From the NCBI RefSeq assembly GCF_004137245.1, contig NZ_SDWS01000006.1:124001-188000 (forward strand): a DNA stretch of 64,000 nucleotides, read 5' to 3'. Shown here piece by piece: positions 47,076-55,876 of this stretch. The notes under the pieces were generated by a model. It was given only the letters and a program-made list of their open reading frames with translations, was not told the DNA's origin and searched no databases. The DNA is from Nocardioides glacieisoli. GTDB taxonomy: Bacteria > Actinomycetota > Actinomycetes > Propionibacteriales > Nocardioidaceae. Positions within the stretch are counted from its first letter, which is position 1. Every line of letters starts with the position of its first letter. The position numbers and the translations under genes are program-made.

Positions 47076-47864
47076 TCAGTGCTCGTCGGCGAGGGCTTCG
47101 CCGATGTACATCGAGCTCAGGAGCGTGAAGACGTAGGCCTGGAGGAACATGACCAGCATCTCGAGGAAGCTGACGCCGATGCCGAGCCCGAAGGACAGCA
47201 CGCCGACGGCGCCGTAGAGGATGTTGCCGCTCGCGAGGAGCGCGGCTCCACCGGTGGCGAACAGGATCAGGAGCAGGTGGCCGGCGAACATGTTGCCGAA
47301 CAGACGCAGCGTCAGCGTGACCGGCCGGATGATGATGTTGGAGAAGAACTCCAGCGGGACCAGCAGCAGCAGGATCGGGCCCTTGACGCCGCCCGGCATG
47401 GTCGCGTGCTTGAGGTAGCCCAGCGGCCCGTGCTTCCAGACGCCGGCCCCGACGTAGATGCCCCAGCTCAGCAGGGCCAGCGGGACGATGAAGCCGATGC
47501 GCGAGAAGCTCGGGAACTGCAGGAACGGGATCACGCCGTAGTAGTTGTTCACCAGGATGAAGGTGAAGAGCGTGAAGAGGTAGGGCACGAACTTCATGTA
47601 GTGCTCGGAGCCGATGTTGTCGCGCGCCATGTTGTTGCGGACGAAGCCGTAGACCATCTCGCCGGCGAACTGGAGGCGGTTCGGGACCAGCGAGGCGTTG
47701 CGCGAGGCGGCGTAGAAGAAGCCGAACACCAGCACGGCCGAGAACGCCAGCAGGACCATCGGCTTGGTGACGTCGCCGAAGATCGGAGGCAGCTCGAAGC
47801 TTCCCGGGCCGGGGGCCTGGAAGCCCGATCCGCCCTCTGCCGCCACAGGCTGGGTGATGCTCAC
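47076..47864 (-). CDS. atpB: ATP synthase a subunit
   Basis: This 262-residue Fo stator subunit has five to six membrane helices. The essential Arg is in [24 protein letters not shown] and the C-terminal helix pair ends [19 protein letters not shown]. The GTG start overlaps the stop of the AtpZ-like gene by 4 bases. Confidence 0.96.
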   Translation of the reverse strand: MSITQPVAAEGGSGFQAPGPGSFELPPIFGDVTKPMVLLAFSAVLVFGFFYAASRNASLVPNRLQFAGEMVYGFVRNNMARDNIGSEHYMKFVPYLFTLFTFILVNNYYGVIPFLQFPSFSRIGFIVPLALLSWGIYVGAGVWKHGPLGYLKHATMPGGVKGPILLLLVPLEFFSNIIIRPVTLTLRLFGNMFAGHLLLILFATGGAALLASGNILYGAVGVLSFGLGIGVSFLEMLVMFLQAYVFTLLSSMYIGEALADEH

Positions 47865-48151
47865 TCCGACTCCTCGTCGCTCGTGTTGTCAGTCCGGGTG
47901 GTGCTCTGCTCGTCCGACGTGAGCCGGTTCATGTACAGGATCATCATGTAGGTGCCGAGACCGGCGCCCAGCAGGATGCCCACCGGCGCCAGGTAGCGCG
48001 TGCCCAGCCATCGGTCCAGGAGCCAGCCGACCGCGCCGTAGAACAGCACACCCGCCACCAGGTAGCTGGGGGCACTGCTGCTGCGCGGTTGGGGGGAAGA
48101 GGCACTGGAACCGGCCATCGCGTCCCGAACGTTAGCAGTCGTCGCGCTCAT
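47861..48151 (-). CDS. AtpZ/AtpI-like small membrane protein
   Basis: This 96-residue protein has a Ser/Pro-rich N-terminus and two membrane helices ([21 protein letters not shown] and [21 protein letters not shown]), then a polar acidic tail. AtpZ-type proteins sit upstream of atpB and are implicated in Mg2+/Ca2+ transport or c-ring assembly. It overlaps both neighbours by 4 bases. Confidence 0.85.
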   Translation of the reverse strand: MSATTANVRDAMAGSSASSPQPRSSSAPSYLVAGVLFYGAVGWLLDRWLGTRYLAPVGILLGAGLGTYMMILYMNRLTSDEQSTTRTDNTSDEESE

Positions 48152-48633
48152 GCTTCACCCCCGGTCGGGAGGTCGAAGTAGGGCACTCGCTCACGCGCGG
48201 TGAGGACCAGGTGGGACACCGTCCAGACGAGCGTCGCGAGCACCATCGAGCCCGCCAACCACGCCCGCTCCTGGGTGGAGGAGAACAGGTCGCCGCGCGT
48301 GATGGCGAGGAACACCATGAGCACGATCGCCAGCTGCGTCACATAGGTGAGGAGGGCGACCAGGAGCGAGGCGGTCGGCATCGCGCTGGCGACGACGTGC
48401 ATCGACAGGGTGCCGAAGGAGACCACGAGGGCGACCAGCCCGGCTCCCACGGCGGCCGCACCGGCCGCGGTCGGGCCGTGGACGAGAGCGGCGACGACCG
48501 TCGCGGCCGCACCGGCGAGGACCGTCAGCGCGCCTGCACGGACCACGATCCGCAGACCGCGCGCGAGGCTGTTGCGGCGGATGGTCACGCTGCCCTCGGT
48601 CGTCATGTCGGTGGCCTGTCTGCTGTCGGTCAT
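48148..48633 (-). CDS. AtpI-like membrane protein
   Basis: The 161-residue protein has four membrane helices (about 35-53, 60-80, 90-112 and 125-148). Its position as first gene of the atp operon marks it as an AtpI-type accessory protein, perhaps helping assemble the c-ring. The start is not certain: ATG 48633 and ATG 48606 are in frame, neither with a strong ribosome site. Confidence 0.75.
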   Translation of the reverse strand: MTDSRQATDMTTEGSVTIRRNSLARGLRIVVRAGALTVLAGAAATVVAALVHGPTAAGAAAVGAGLVALVVSFGTLSMHVVASAMPTASLLVALLTYVTQLAIVLMVFLAITRGDLFSSTQERAWLAGSMVLATLVWTVSHLVLTARERVPYFDLPTGGEA

Positions 48634-48706
48634 CGGCTTGGGATCGCTCGTGAAAACTATCACAAAGTCCTCGCCCGCCTCCAACCGGGGCTGCGGACGC
48701 CCCCGC

Positions 48707-49942
48707 TCAGGCCCCCGGGAAGCCCCGCACCGTGCGGTCGTCCGGTTCCTCCATGGGCTCCAGCAGCGGGTCCTCGTCGTCCTCGGACCAGCCCTCGACC
48801 TCCGCGTTCTCGGGCAGTCCGGTGTTGCCCAGCCCGGTCTTGCGCGGACGCTGCACCCGGGGCAGGACGAACGTCAGCACGATGGTCAGGGCGAGCATCG
48901 AGCCCAGGCTCCACCAGACCCACGACCCCTCGTAGAGGCTCACGATCACGGCACCCGAGGCGAGCGTGAACGCCCACATCCACATGATCAGGACCGCGCG
49001 CCGCTGGGAGTGGCCGATCTCGAGCAGGCGGTGGTGGAGGTGCTGCTTGTCGGCGCTCATCGGGGATCGGCCGGCGCGCGTGCGTCGTACGATCGCGAGG
49101 ATCATGTCGACGATCGGCACCATCAGGAGCGAGATCGGCAGCAGCACCGGGAGCACGGTCACGAAGAGGCTGTTGCCCGCCGACGTGGGCATCCCGAAGA
49201 ACTGGCCCGTCAGGGTCAGCGCGCTGGCCGACAGCACGAGGCCGATGAGCATCGACCCGGAGTCGCCCATGAAGAGACGGGCCGGGTGGAAGTTGTGGGG
49301 AAGGAAGCCCGCGCAGGCGCCGGCGAGGGCGGCGCTGAGCAGGGCGCCCGTCGTGGCCAGCGTGAGGTTGTTGGTGTCGGAGAGCTGGTAGCAGTAGAGG
49401 AAGAACGCGGCGGCGCCGATGCCCACCACGCCGGCCGCCAGCCCGTCGAGGCCGTCGACGAAGTTGACCGCGTTCATCGTTCCGATGACCACGACCAGCG
49501 TGATGATCGCCCCCTGGGCGTCACCGAGGGCGATCTGGGTGCCGTCGGGGCTGGGGAAGTAGTAGAAGCGCACCCCCAGCGCGACCAGCAGGGACGCGGC
49601 GAGCACCTGGCCGCCGAGCTTGGTGAGCGCGTCCAGCTCGAAGATGTCGTCGAGGACACCGACGGCGCAGACCAGGGCACCTGCGCCGAGGACGATGCCG
49701 GCGTCGCGGAAGACGAAGTCGTCGCTGGTGGAGAGGAACGGCAGCTCGCGGGCGACGGCGTAGGCCGCGACGAGGCCGCCCAGCATCGCCAGCCCGCCGA
49801 GGTAGGGGATCGGGACGGCGTGCACGTCGCGGTCGCGCACGGCCGCGACGGCCCCGGTGCGCAGGGCGATCTCGCGGGCCACGACCGTGAGGAGGTAGGT
49901 CACCGACAGGGAGACCAGGAAGACGAGGAGGTACTCCCGCAC
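48707..49942 (-). CDS. WecA/MraY-like polyprenyl-phosphate sugar-1-phosphate transferase
   Basis: The 411-residue protein has about eleven membrane helices and the superfamily motifs VGVLDDIFELDALTKLGGQ, NFVDGLDGLAAG, FLPHNFHPARLFMGDSGS and the HLHHRLLEIGHSQRRAV loop. The last motif marks the WecA/TagO branch (GlcNAc-1-P transfer to undecaprenyl phosphate for wall polymers or arabinogalactan linker) rather than MraY. A cytosolic acidic tail follows. GTG 49942 lies 2 bases behind the tsaC stop. Confidence 0.88.
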   Translation of the reverse strand: MREYLLVFLVSLSVTYLLTVVAREIALRTGAVAAVRDRDVHAVPIPYLGGLAMLGGLVAAYAVARELPFLSTSDDFVFRDAGIVLGAGALVCAVGVLDDIFELDALTKLGGQVLAASLLVALGVRFYYFPSPDGTQIALGDAQGAIITLVVVIGTMNAVNFVDGLDGLAAGVVGIGAAAFFLYCYQLSDTNNLTLATTGALLSAALAGACAGFLPHNFHPARLFMGDSGSMLIGLVLSASALTLTGQFFGMPTSAGNSLFVTVLPVLLPISLLMVPIVDMILAIVRRTRAGRSPMSADKQHLHHRLLEIGHSQRRAVLIMWMWAFTLASGAVIVSLYEGSWVWWSLGSMLALTIVLTFVLPRVQRPRKTGLGNTGLPENAEVEGWSEDDEDPLLEPMEEPDDRTVRGFPGA

Positions 49943-49944
49943 CG

Positions 49945-50610
49945 TCAGCCCTCGTCCGTGAGCACGACCCCGTGCTCCTCGATCGCGGCGTTGAGCTGAT
50001 CGAGCGAGAGTGCCCCGAGGCGGAGGACCCGGCCCTCGGGGATCGTGACGTCGACGATCGTGGACGCCTCGCCGCCCGGCGAGGCGCCGCCGTCGACGAT
50101 CACCGCGACGGCGTCGGCGAGCATCTCCTCCGCCGCGTCGGCGTCGGTGGCGGCGGGCCGCCCGGTGAGGTTGGCCGAGGAGACGGCGAGCGGACCCGTG
50201 CGCTCCAGGACGGCGAGGGCGACCTCGTCGTCGGGCATGCGTACGGCGACCGTGCCGCGCGTCTCGCCCAGGTCCCACACGAGGGAGGCCTGCTGGTGGC
50301 ACACGAGCGTCAGCGGGCCGGGCCAGAACGTCTCGACCAGGGTCCGTGCCCACGGGGGCACGCCCTCGGCGAGCGCGTCGAGCGTCGTGGCGGCGGAGAC
50401 CAGCACCGGCGGGGGCATGTCGCGCCCCCGGCCCTTGGCGTCCAGCAGGCGCTGCACCGCCTGGTGGTTGAAGGCGTCGGCGGCGATGCCGTAGACGGTG
50501 TCGGTGGGGATGACGACGAGGTCGCCGCGGCGTACGGCACCGGCAGCGGCGGTCACCGCCGCCTCGCGCTCCTCGTCGGTCGAGGTGTCGAACCTGTCCA
50601 CGCTGCTCAT
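49945..50610 (-). CDS. tsaC: L-threonylcarbamoyladenylate synthase
   Basis: This 221-residue Sua5/YciO/YrdC-fold enzyme makes threonylcarbamoyl-AMP from threonine, bicarbonate and ATP for tRNA t6A modification. Motifs include VVIPTDTVYGIAADAF, LLDAKGRGRDMP, WPGPLTLV and AVSSANLTGRPA. It overlaps the prmC stop by 4 bases, in the usual prfA-prmC-tsaC order. Confidence 0.93.
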   Translation of the reverse strand: MSSVDRFDTSTDEEREAAVTAAAGAVRRGDLVVIPTDTVYGIAADAFNHQAVQRLLDAKGRGRDMPPPVLVSAATTLDALAEGVPPWARTLVETFWPGPLTLVCHQQASLVWDLGETRGTVAVRMPDDEVALAVLERTGPLAVSSANLTGRPAATDADAAEEMLADAVAVIVDGGASPGGEASTIVDVTIPEGRVLRLGALSLDQLNAAIEEHGVVLTDEG

Positions 50611-51446
50611 CGTGCCAGTCGTGCGGTCACGTAGCGCGGCCGACCCGCGAGGTCGCGGTGGTCGGTCACGTCGGTCCAACGGGCCGTGGCGGTGAAGACG
50701 CCGGGAGCGGACTCCCCCTGCACGTCGGCGTGCTCGGCACCCACCACTCCCCCGGGCCGCAGCAGCTGCGCGGCACGGCGCTCGAGCACACGGATCGCGT
50801 CGAGCCCGTCCTGGCCGGAGAAGAGGGCGAGGTGGGGGTCGTGGTCGCGCGCCTCGGCGGCGACGGACTCCCAGGCCTCGAGCGGGATGTAGGGCGGGTT
50901 GCAGACGACCACGTCGACGGTGCTGAGCAGGTCGTCGAAGGCGGTGGCGAGGTCGCCGTGGCGCAGGTCGACACCGGTGCCGGCGAGGTTGCGCTCGGCC
51001 CACGCCAGGGCACCCTCGTCGAGCTCGACGGCGTGGACGTCGGCACCCGGGACCTCGTCGGCGATCGCTCGCGCGATGGCGCCGGAGCCGGTGCAGAGGT
51101 CGACGACCACGGGTCGCTCGAGCGTGAGGAGGTGGTCGATCGCCCAGCCGGCCAGCAGCTCGGTCTCGGGGCGTGGCACGAAGACGCCCGGCCCGACGGC
51201 CAGCTCGACGTGGCGGAACGCAGCGGTGCCGGTCAGGTGCTGGAGCGGCTCGCGGGCAGCGCGACGCGCCACGAGGGCGTCGTACGCCTCCTGCTCAGGG
51301 CTCCCGAGGTCGTCGACGAGCGGCAGCCGACCGAGGGCGACGTCGAGGACGTGGGCCAGCAGCAGGTCGGCGTCGCGCTCGGGCGAGGCGACGCCGGCGT
51401 CGCGCAGCCGAGCCGCAGCGTCGCGCCGCGCGGTGCTCGCCCGCAC
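50607..51446 (-). CDS. prmC: Release factor glutamine methyltransferase
   Basis: The 279-residue HemK family SAM-dependent enzyme methylates the GGQ glutamine of release factors. It has an N-terminal helical domain, then FVPRPETELL, the SAM loop VVDLCTGSGAIA and the substrate-binding NPPYIP. The GTG start directly abuts the prfA stop. Confidence 0.95.
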   Translation of the reverse strand: MRASTARRDAAARLRDAGVASPERDADLLLAHVLDVALGRLPLVDDLGSPEQEAYDALVARRAAREPLQHLTGTAAFRHVELAVGPGVFVPRPETELLAGWAIDHLLTLERPVVVDLCTGSGAIARAIADEVPGADVHAVELDEGALAWAERNLAGTGVDLRHGDLATAFDDLLSTVDVVVCNPPYIPLEAWESVAAEARDHDPHLALFSGQDGLDAIRVLERRAAQLLRPGGVVGAEHADVQGESAPGVFTATARWTDVTDHRDLAGRPRYVTARLAR

Positions 51447-52520
51447 TCAGGACTCCAGCTCTGCCAGCCGGGCGGCCATGTCGGTCTCGACGCACGAGTC
51501 GAGCACGGGCTGCAGGTCGCCGTCGAGCACCTGGTCGAGGTTGTAGGACTTGTAGCCGGTGCGGTGGTCGGAGATCCGGTTCTCCGGGTAGTTGTAGGTG
51601 CGGATGCGCTCGGAGCGGTCCACCGTGCGCACCTGCGAGCGGCGTGCCTCGCTCGCCTCGGCGTCGCGGGCGTCCTGGGCGACCTGCAGGAGCCGGGCGC
51701 GCAGGATGCGCATCGCGGACTCCTTGTTCTGCAGCTGGCTCTTCTCGTTCTGGCAGCTCGCCACGATGCCGGTCGGCACGTGCGTGATCCGGACGGCCGA
51801 GTCGGTCGTGTTGACGCTCTGGCCGCCGGGACCGCTCGAGCGGTAGACGTCGATCCGCAGGTCGTTGTCGTTGATCTCGACGTCGACGTGCTCGGCATCG
51901 GGCATGACCAGGACGCCCGCGGCGGACGTGTGCACGCGCCCCTGGGACTCGGTGACCGGCACCCGCTGCACGCGGTGGACGCCGCCCTCGAACTTCAGCA
52001 GGGCGTACGGCGCCTGGCCCGGCTCGACCGTGCCCTTCGCCTTGACCGCGGCGGTGACCGACTTGAAGCCGCCCAGGTCGGACTCCGCGGAGTCGAGCAG
52101 CTCGACGCTCCACCCGCGCGACTCGGCGTAGCGGGAGTACATCCGGAGCAGGTCGCCGGCGAACAGCGCCGACTCCTCACCGCCCTCGCCGGACTTGATC
52201 TCGAGCAGCGCGTCCTTGCCGTCGGCGGCGTCGCGGGGCACCAGGAGCCGGCGCAACCGCTCGCTCGCCACCTCGCGACGTACGGCGAGCTCGTCGGCCT
52301 CCTGCGCGAAGGCCGGGTCCTCGGAGGCGAGCTCGCGCGCGGCCTCGATGTCGTCGCCCAGCTGGAGCCAGTCCTCCCAGGTCGTCACGACCGCCGTCAG
52401 CTCGGCGTAGCGCTGGTTGAGCTGCTTGGCGAGGCGCTGGTCGGCGTGGGTCTCGGGGAGCGCGAGGCGACCCTCGAGCTCGGCATGCTCCTGGCGCATG
52501 CCCTCGACGGCCTCGAACAC
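51447..52520 (-). CDS. prfA: Peptide chain release factor 1
   Basis: This 357-residue release factor has the GGQ motif in [17 protein letters not shown]. The codon-recognition loop sits in the [21 protein letters not shown] region, with the PVT form seen in actinobacteria. It reads UAA and UAG. It is 84 bp behind rpmE, with a strong hairpin in the gap. Confidence 0.95.
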   Translation of the reverse strand: MFEAVEGMRQEHAELEGRLALPETHADQRLAKQLNQRYAELTAVVTTWEDWLQLGDDIEAARELASEDPAFAQEADELAVRREVASERLRRLLVPRDAADGKDALLEIKSGEGGEESALFAGDLLRMYSRYAESRGWSVELLDSAESDLGGFKSVTAAVKAKGTVEPGQAPYALLKFEGGVHRVQRVPVTESQGRVHTSAAGVLVMPDAEHVDVEINDNDLRIDVYRSSGPGGQSVNTTDSAVRITHVPTGIVASCQNEKSQLQNKESAMRILRARLLQVAQDARDAEASEARRSQVRTVDRSERIRTYNYPENRISDHRTGYKSYNLDQVLDGDLQPVLDSCVETDMAARLAELES

Positions 52521-52557
52521 GGCGCTCCTCCTGCTGCTGGTGGGTGGACAGACGACA

Positions 52558-52596
52558 AGGCGCCGGCCACCCGCACAGAGCGGGCGACCGGCGCCT
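52558..52596 (-). terminator. Hairpin between rpmE and prfA
   Basis: Outer arms AGGCGCCGG (52558-52566) and CCGGCGCCT (52588-52596) plus an inner CCCGC/GCGGG stem form a long GC-rich hairpin immediately behind the rpmE stop. It is a likely terminator or attenuator before the prfA operon. Confidence 0.6.
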
Positions 52597-52604
52597 GACG
52601 TGGA

Positions 52605-52844
52605 CTACTTGCTGTCAGCCGTCTCGGGCTGTGCAGCAGCCTTCTTGCCGTAGCGGGACTCGAACCGGGCGACGCGGCCGCCGGTGTCGAGGATCTTCTG
52701 CTTGCCGGTGTAGAACGGGTGGCACTGCGAGCAGACATCGGCGTGGATCGAGCCGGAGGTCGCGGTGCTGCGGGTGGTGAACGACGCGCCGCAGGTGCAG
52801 GTGACGGCGGTCTCGACGTAGTCGGGGTGCGTGTCCTTCTTCAT
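52605..52844 (-). CDS. rpmE: 50S ribosomal protein L31 (zinc-binding type)
   Basis: The 79-residue protein starts [12 protein letters not shown] and has the zinc ligands CTCG and [13 protein letters not shown], so it is the Cys-containing form rather than the zinc-independent paralogue. The C-terminal tail is Ala/Lys-rich. The ribosome site AGAGGA precedes ATG. Confidence 0.96.
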   Translation of the reverse strand: MKKDTHPDYVETAVTCTCGASFTTRSTATSGSIHADVCSQCHPFYTGKQKILDTGGRVARFESRYGKKAAAQPETADSK

Positions 52845-52983
52845 GGTGTCCTCTCAGTTGCTCCGGGTCGTCCGCGTGGATCGCTGGTGACGTGAACCGG
52901 AACCGACGCACAAGTGTGCCACCGCTCTCAACAGCGGCGCCAATCCAGCCATTCCCGGCCCAGCCGGGGCCTCAGCGGTGGCC

Positions 52984-54858
52984 TCAGCGGTGGCCGATGA
53001 CCTTGCCGACGGCGGCCGGGGTCTCGGCGGCGGCGAGCTGCTTGCGCAGGTCACCGACGACCGCTCCCTCGGCCGGCGCGAGCAGCTTCTCCTCGTGGCG
53101 GGTGCCCGACGCTGCGACGTCGACTGCGGGCACGATTCCCTTCGCCGCGCGGTCCGCGCTGAGCACCAGCTCGAGGTTGGCGGTGCCCGCCAGCTCCTCG
53201 AGGAAGAACTCGTCGGTGGCCGAGCCGGTGCCCACGCTGACGGTCGCGAGGATCGTCAGCGAGCCGGCGTCCTCGATCTTGCGGGCCGCGCCGAAGAACT
53301 CCTTGGTCGGGTGCACCGCCGAGGCGTCCACCAGTCCACCCAGCACGCGACCGTTCGCGGGGGCCGCGAGGTTGTAGGCGCGGCCCAGGCGGGTCAGGGA
53401 GTCGAGCAGCACGACGACGTCGTGGCCGAGCTCGACGAGCCGCTTGGCCCGCTCGATGGCCAGCTCGGCGACGAGGGTGTGGTCGCCCGGCTGCCGATCG
53501 AAGGTCGACGCGACGACCTCGCCCTTGACGGCGCGCTGGTAGTCGGTGACCTCCTCCGGGCGCGTGTCGACCAGCACCACCATGACGTGGCACTCGGGGT
53601 TGTTCGTGGTCACCGACTGGGCGATCGATCGCAGCAGGGTCGTGGTGCCCGTGCGCGGCGGGGTGAGCAGGAGGCCACGCTGGCCCTTGCCGATCGGCGC
53701 GGCGATGTCGACCACCTTGCCGATCACGTTGGTCTCGTCGGTGGCGAGCCGCAGGCGCTGGTGCGGGTGCACCGGGACCGAGTCGGCGAAGTCGGGACGC
53801 TCCTTGGCGCCCTCGGCCTCGGTGCCGTTGATGCTGTCGATGCGGACCATCGGGTTGAACTTCTCCCGACGCTCCCCCTCGCGCGGCTGGCGCACCTGAC
53901 CGACGACCGCGTCACCGCGGCGGAGGTGGTACTTCCGCACCATCGACAGCGAGAGGTAGACGTCCTCGGGGCCGGGGAGGTAGCCCGACGTGCGCACGAA
54001 CGCGCAGTTGTCGAGCACGTCGAGGATGCCCGCGGCCGGCACCAGGACGTCGTCCTCGAGGATCGTGGTGTCGGGCTCGTTGCGCCCGCCGCCGCCCGCA
54101 CGCACCGTGGTGCGGTCGCGACCGCGGCGTCGACGGTTGCGGCGGCTGCCGCCCTCGCCGTCCTCGTCGTCGTCCTGCTGCTGGTTCTGCTGGTTCTGCT
54201 GCTGGGCCTGCTGCTGCTGGGCGTGCTGCGCCTGCTGCTGGGCCTGCTGGTTCTGCTGCTTGCCCTGGCCCTGCTTCTGGCCCTGCTTCGGCTCGTTCTG
54301 CCGGTCCTGCTTGTCCTGCCGGTCCTGCTTGTCCTGCCGGTCCTGCTTGTCCCGCTTCTGCTCGTTCTGGGTGTCCTGCTGCTTGTCCTGCTGCCGGTCG
54401 GCCTGCTCGTCCTGCCGGTCGGACTGCTGCTTCTGCTTGGCCTGCCGCGGCTGCTCGTCCTGCCGCGAGTCCTGCTTCTGCTCCTGGCGCGACTCCTGCT
54501 TCTCGGCCTGCTCGACCTGGCGCTGCTTGCGGGTGCGCGTGCGCACGGTCGTCTGGGGAGCGGGCTCGTCGGCCGCCGGGTCGGCACGCGGTGCTTCCTG
54601 AGCCGCCTCCTGCGGTGCCTCGGCCCGGGGCGCCTCGGCCCTGGGCGACTCCGCCTTCGGCGTACCTGCGGCCTTGATGGCGTCGACGAGCTGGGCCTTC
54701 TTCATCGAGCCGGCGCCGGAGATGCCCAGGCCGACGGCCATGGACTTGAGGTCGGCGAGCAGCATCGAGTTGAGGCCACCCGACTTGGCGGCAGCCTTCT
54801 TGGCCGGCTTCTTCGCCGCAGCGGTCTCGGCAGTCTCGACAGAGGGGGTCTCGGTCAC
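52984..54858 (-). CDS. rho: Rho transcription terminator homologue lacking catalytic residues
   Basis: The protein has 624 residues. A SAP-like N-terminal helix region (LNSMLLADLKSMAVGLGIS) precedes a ~180-residue disordered insertion rich in Gln, Asp, Lys and Arg. The RNA-binding domain (LDNCAFVRTSGYLPGPEDVY) and a RecA-like motor follow. Compared with E. coli and M. tuberculosis Rho from memory, the motor has lost key residues. The P-loop PPKAGKT reads PPRTGTT (Thr405 for the lysine), the catalytic Glu of DERPEEVTD is Thr432, and the arginine finger of AEKRVFPA is Gly574. Walker B (VVVLLDSLTRLGRAY) and the valve Arg (DTRPEE) remain. The C-terminus is about 25 residues short. GTG 54858 follows AAGGA. 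A 12-base tandem duplication (52968-52991) repeats the stop region. Confidence 0.9.
   Translation of the reverse strand: MTETPSVETAETAAAKKPAKKAAAKSGGLNSMLLADLKSMAVGLGISGAGSMKKAQLVDAIKAAGTPKAESPRAEAPRAEAPQEAAQEAPRADPAADEPAPQTTVRTRTRKQRQVEQAEKQESRQEQKQDSRQDEQPRQAKQKQQSDRQDEQADRQQDKQQDTQNEQKRDKQDRQDKQDRQDKQDRQNEPKQGQKQGQGKQQNQQAQQQAQHAQQQQAQQQNQQNQQQDDDEDGEGGSRRNRRRRGRDRTTVRAGGGGRNEPDTTILEDDVLVPAAGILDVLDNCAFVRTSGYLPGPEDVYLSLSMVRKYHLRRGDAVVGQVRQPREGERREKFNPMVRIDSINGTEAEGAKERPDFADSVPVHPHQRLRLATDETNVIGKVVDIAAPIGKGQRGLLLTPPRTGTTTLLRSIAQSVTTNNPECHVMVVLVDTRPEEVTDYQRAVKGEVVASTFDRQPGDHTLVAELAIERAKRLVELGHDVVVLLDSLTRLGRAYNLAAPANGRVLGGLVDASAVHPTKEFFGAARKIEDAGSLTILATVSVGTGSATDEFFLEELAGTANLELVLSADRAAKGIVPAVDVAASGTRHEEKLLAPAEGAVVGDLRKQLAAAETPAAVGKVIGHR
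54301..54354 (-). repeat. 18-base tandem repeat inside rho
   Basis: The unit CCGGTCCTGCTTGTCCTG (given on the plus strand) occurs three times in a row, the third with one change, encoding KQDRQD repeats. Being a multiple of three, it can change copy number without breaking the frame. Confidence 0.8.
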
Positions 54859-54979
54859 GTGGGTCCTTCGCACGTTGCGTCGCCCTCACACGGCCGGGAA
54901 GGCCCGCGGGGCGGATGGTGGTCGCCCGGACACGCAGTCAGATGGACCGGGTCGGGCGGGTACGCCGAACGGCGCACGC

Positions 54980-55876
54980 TCAGGCTAGCAGCACGGCACC
55001 GTCGGACTCGATCGTCAGGTCGTGGCGCGCCCAGCCGTCGGGACAGCGGTCGGCCAGGTCGGTGCCGGTGGCCACGAAGGCCAGCACCGTCGGTCCCGCA
55101 CCCGACACGACAGCCGGTACGCCGTCCGCGCGGAGCCGGTGGACCAGCGCGAGCGTCTCCGGCATGGCGGGCTCGCGCTGCTCCTGGTGCAGCCAGTCGC
55201 GGGTCGCGGCGAGCAGGTGCTCGGGCTGCCCGCCCAGGGCCGCGACGAGCAGCGCGGTGCGCCCGGAGTTGGCCGCGGCATCCGCGTGCGGGACCGTCTC
55301 GGGCAGCAGCCCGCGGGCGACCTTCGTCTCCACGCCGGTCGGCGGCACGAAGGCGACCGCGGTGATCCGCGGGTCGACGCCGGCGCCGACGGCGTACCAC
55401 CGGTCGTCCTCACGCCCGGAGATGACGAAGCCGCCGAGGAAGGCGGGTGCCACGTTGTCGGGGTGGCCCTCGAGGTCGGCGGCGAGGTCGAGGAGGGCCT
55501 CGTCGGAGGCGAGCAGCTGGCCACCCGCGACCAGCGCTCGGGCGAGCACGACCCCGGCGACGATCGCCGCCGACGACGAGCCGAGGCCTCGCGCGTGCGG
55601 GATCACGTTGCGGCACGACAACCGCAGGCCCGGGGGCTGCTCCCCCATCAGCGCGAACGCCGCCCGCATCGAGCGGACGACGAGGTGCGACTCGTCGCGA
55701 GGTACGTCGTCAGCGCCGGCTCCCTCGACCTCCACGACCAGGCCCTCGGGCAGCACCTCCGCCTCGAGCTCGTCGCGCAGCGACAGCGCGAGGCCGAGCG
55801 AGTCGAAGCCGGGGCCGAGGTTGGCCGACGTCGCCGGGACGGTGACCCGCACCGGCCCGTCGATGAACTGGGGCAT
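54980..55876 (-). CDS. thrB: Homoserine kinase
   Basis: The 298-residue GHMP kinase phosphorylates homoserine in threonine synthesis. It has VPATSANLGPGFDSLG at the start, the ATP loop IPHARGLGSSSAAIVAG and the C-terminal GAGPTVLAF. Its ATG overlaps the thrC stop by one base. Confidence 0.96.
   Translation of the reverse strand: MPQFIDGPVRVTVPATSANLGPGFDSLGLALSLRDELEAEVLPEGLVVEVEGAGADDVPRDESHLVVRSMRAAFALMGEQPPGLRLSCRNVIPHARGLGSSSAAIVAGVVLARALVAGGQLLASDEALLDLAADLEGHPDNVAPAFLGGFVISGREDDRWYAVGAGVDPRITAVAFVPPTGVETKVARGLLPETVPHADAAANSGRTALLVAALGGQPEHLLAATRDWLHQEQREPAMPETLALVHRLRADGVPAVVSGAGPTVLAFVATGTDLADRCPDGWARHDLTIESDGAVLLA

Noticed and set aside
52968..52991. Stop-codon readthrough in rho at the 12-base tandem duplication
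   Set aside because: The duplication simply repeats the last codons and the stop in frame. There is no extended coding sequence behind it.
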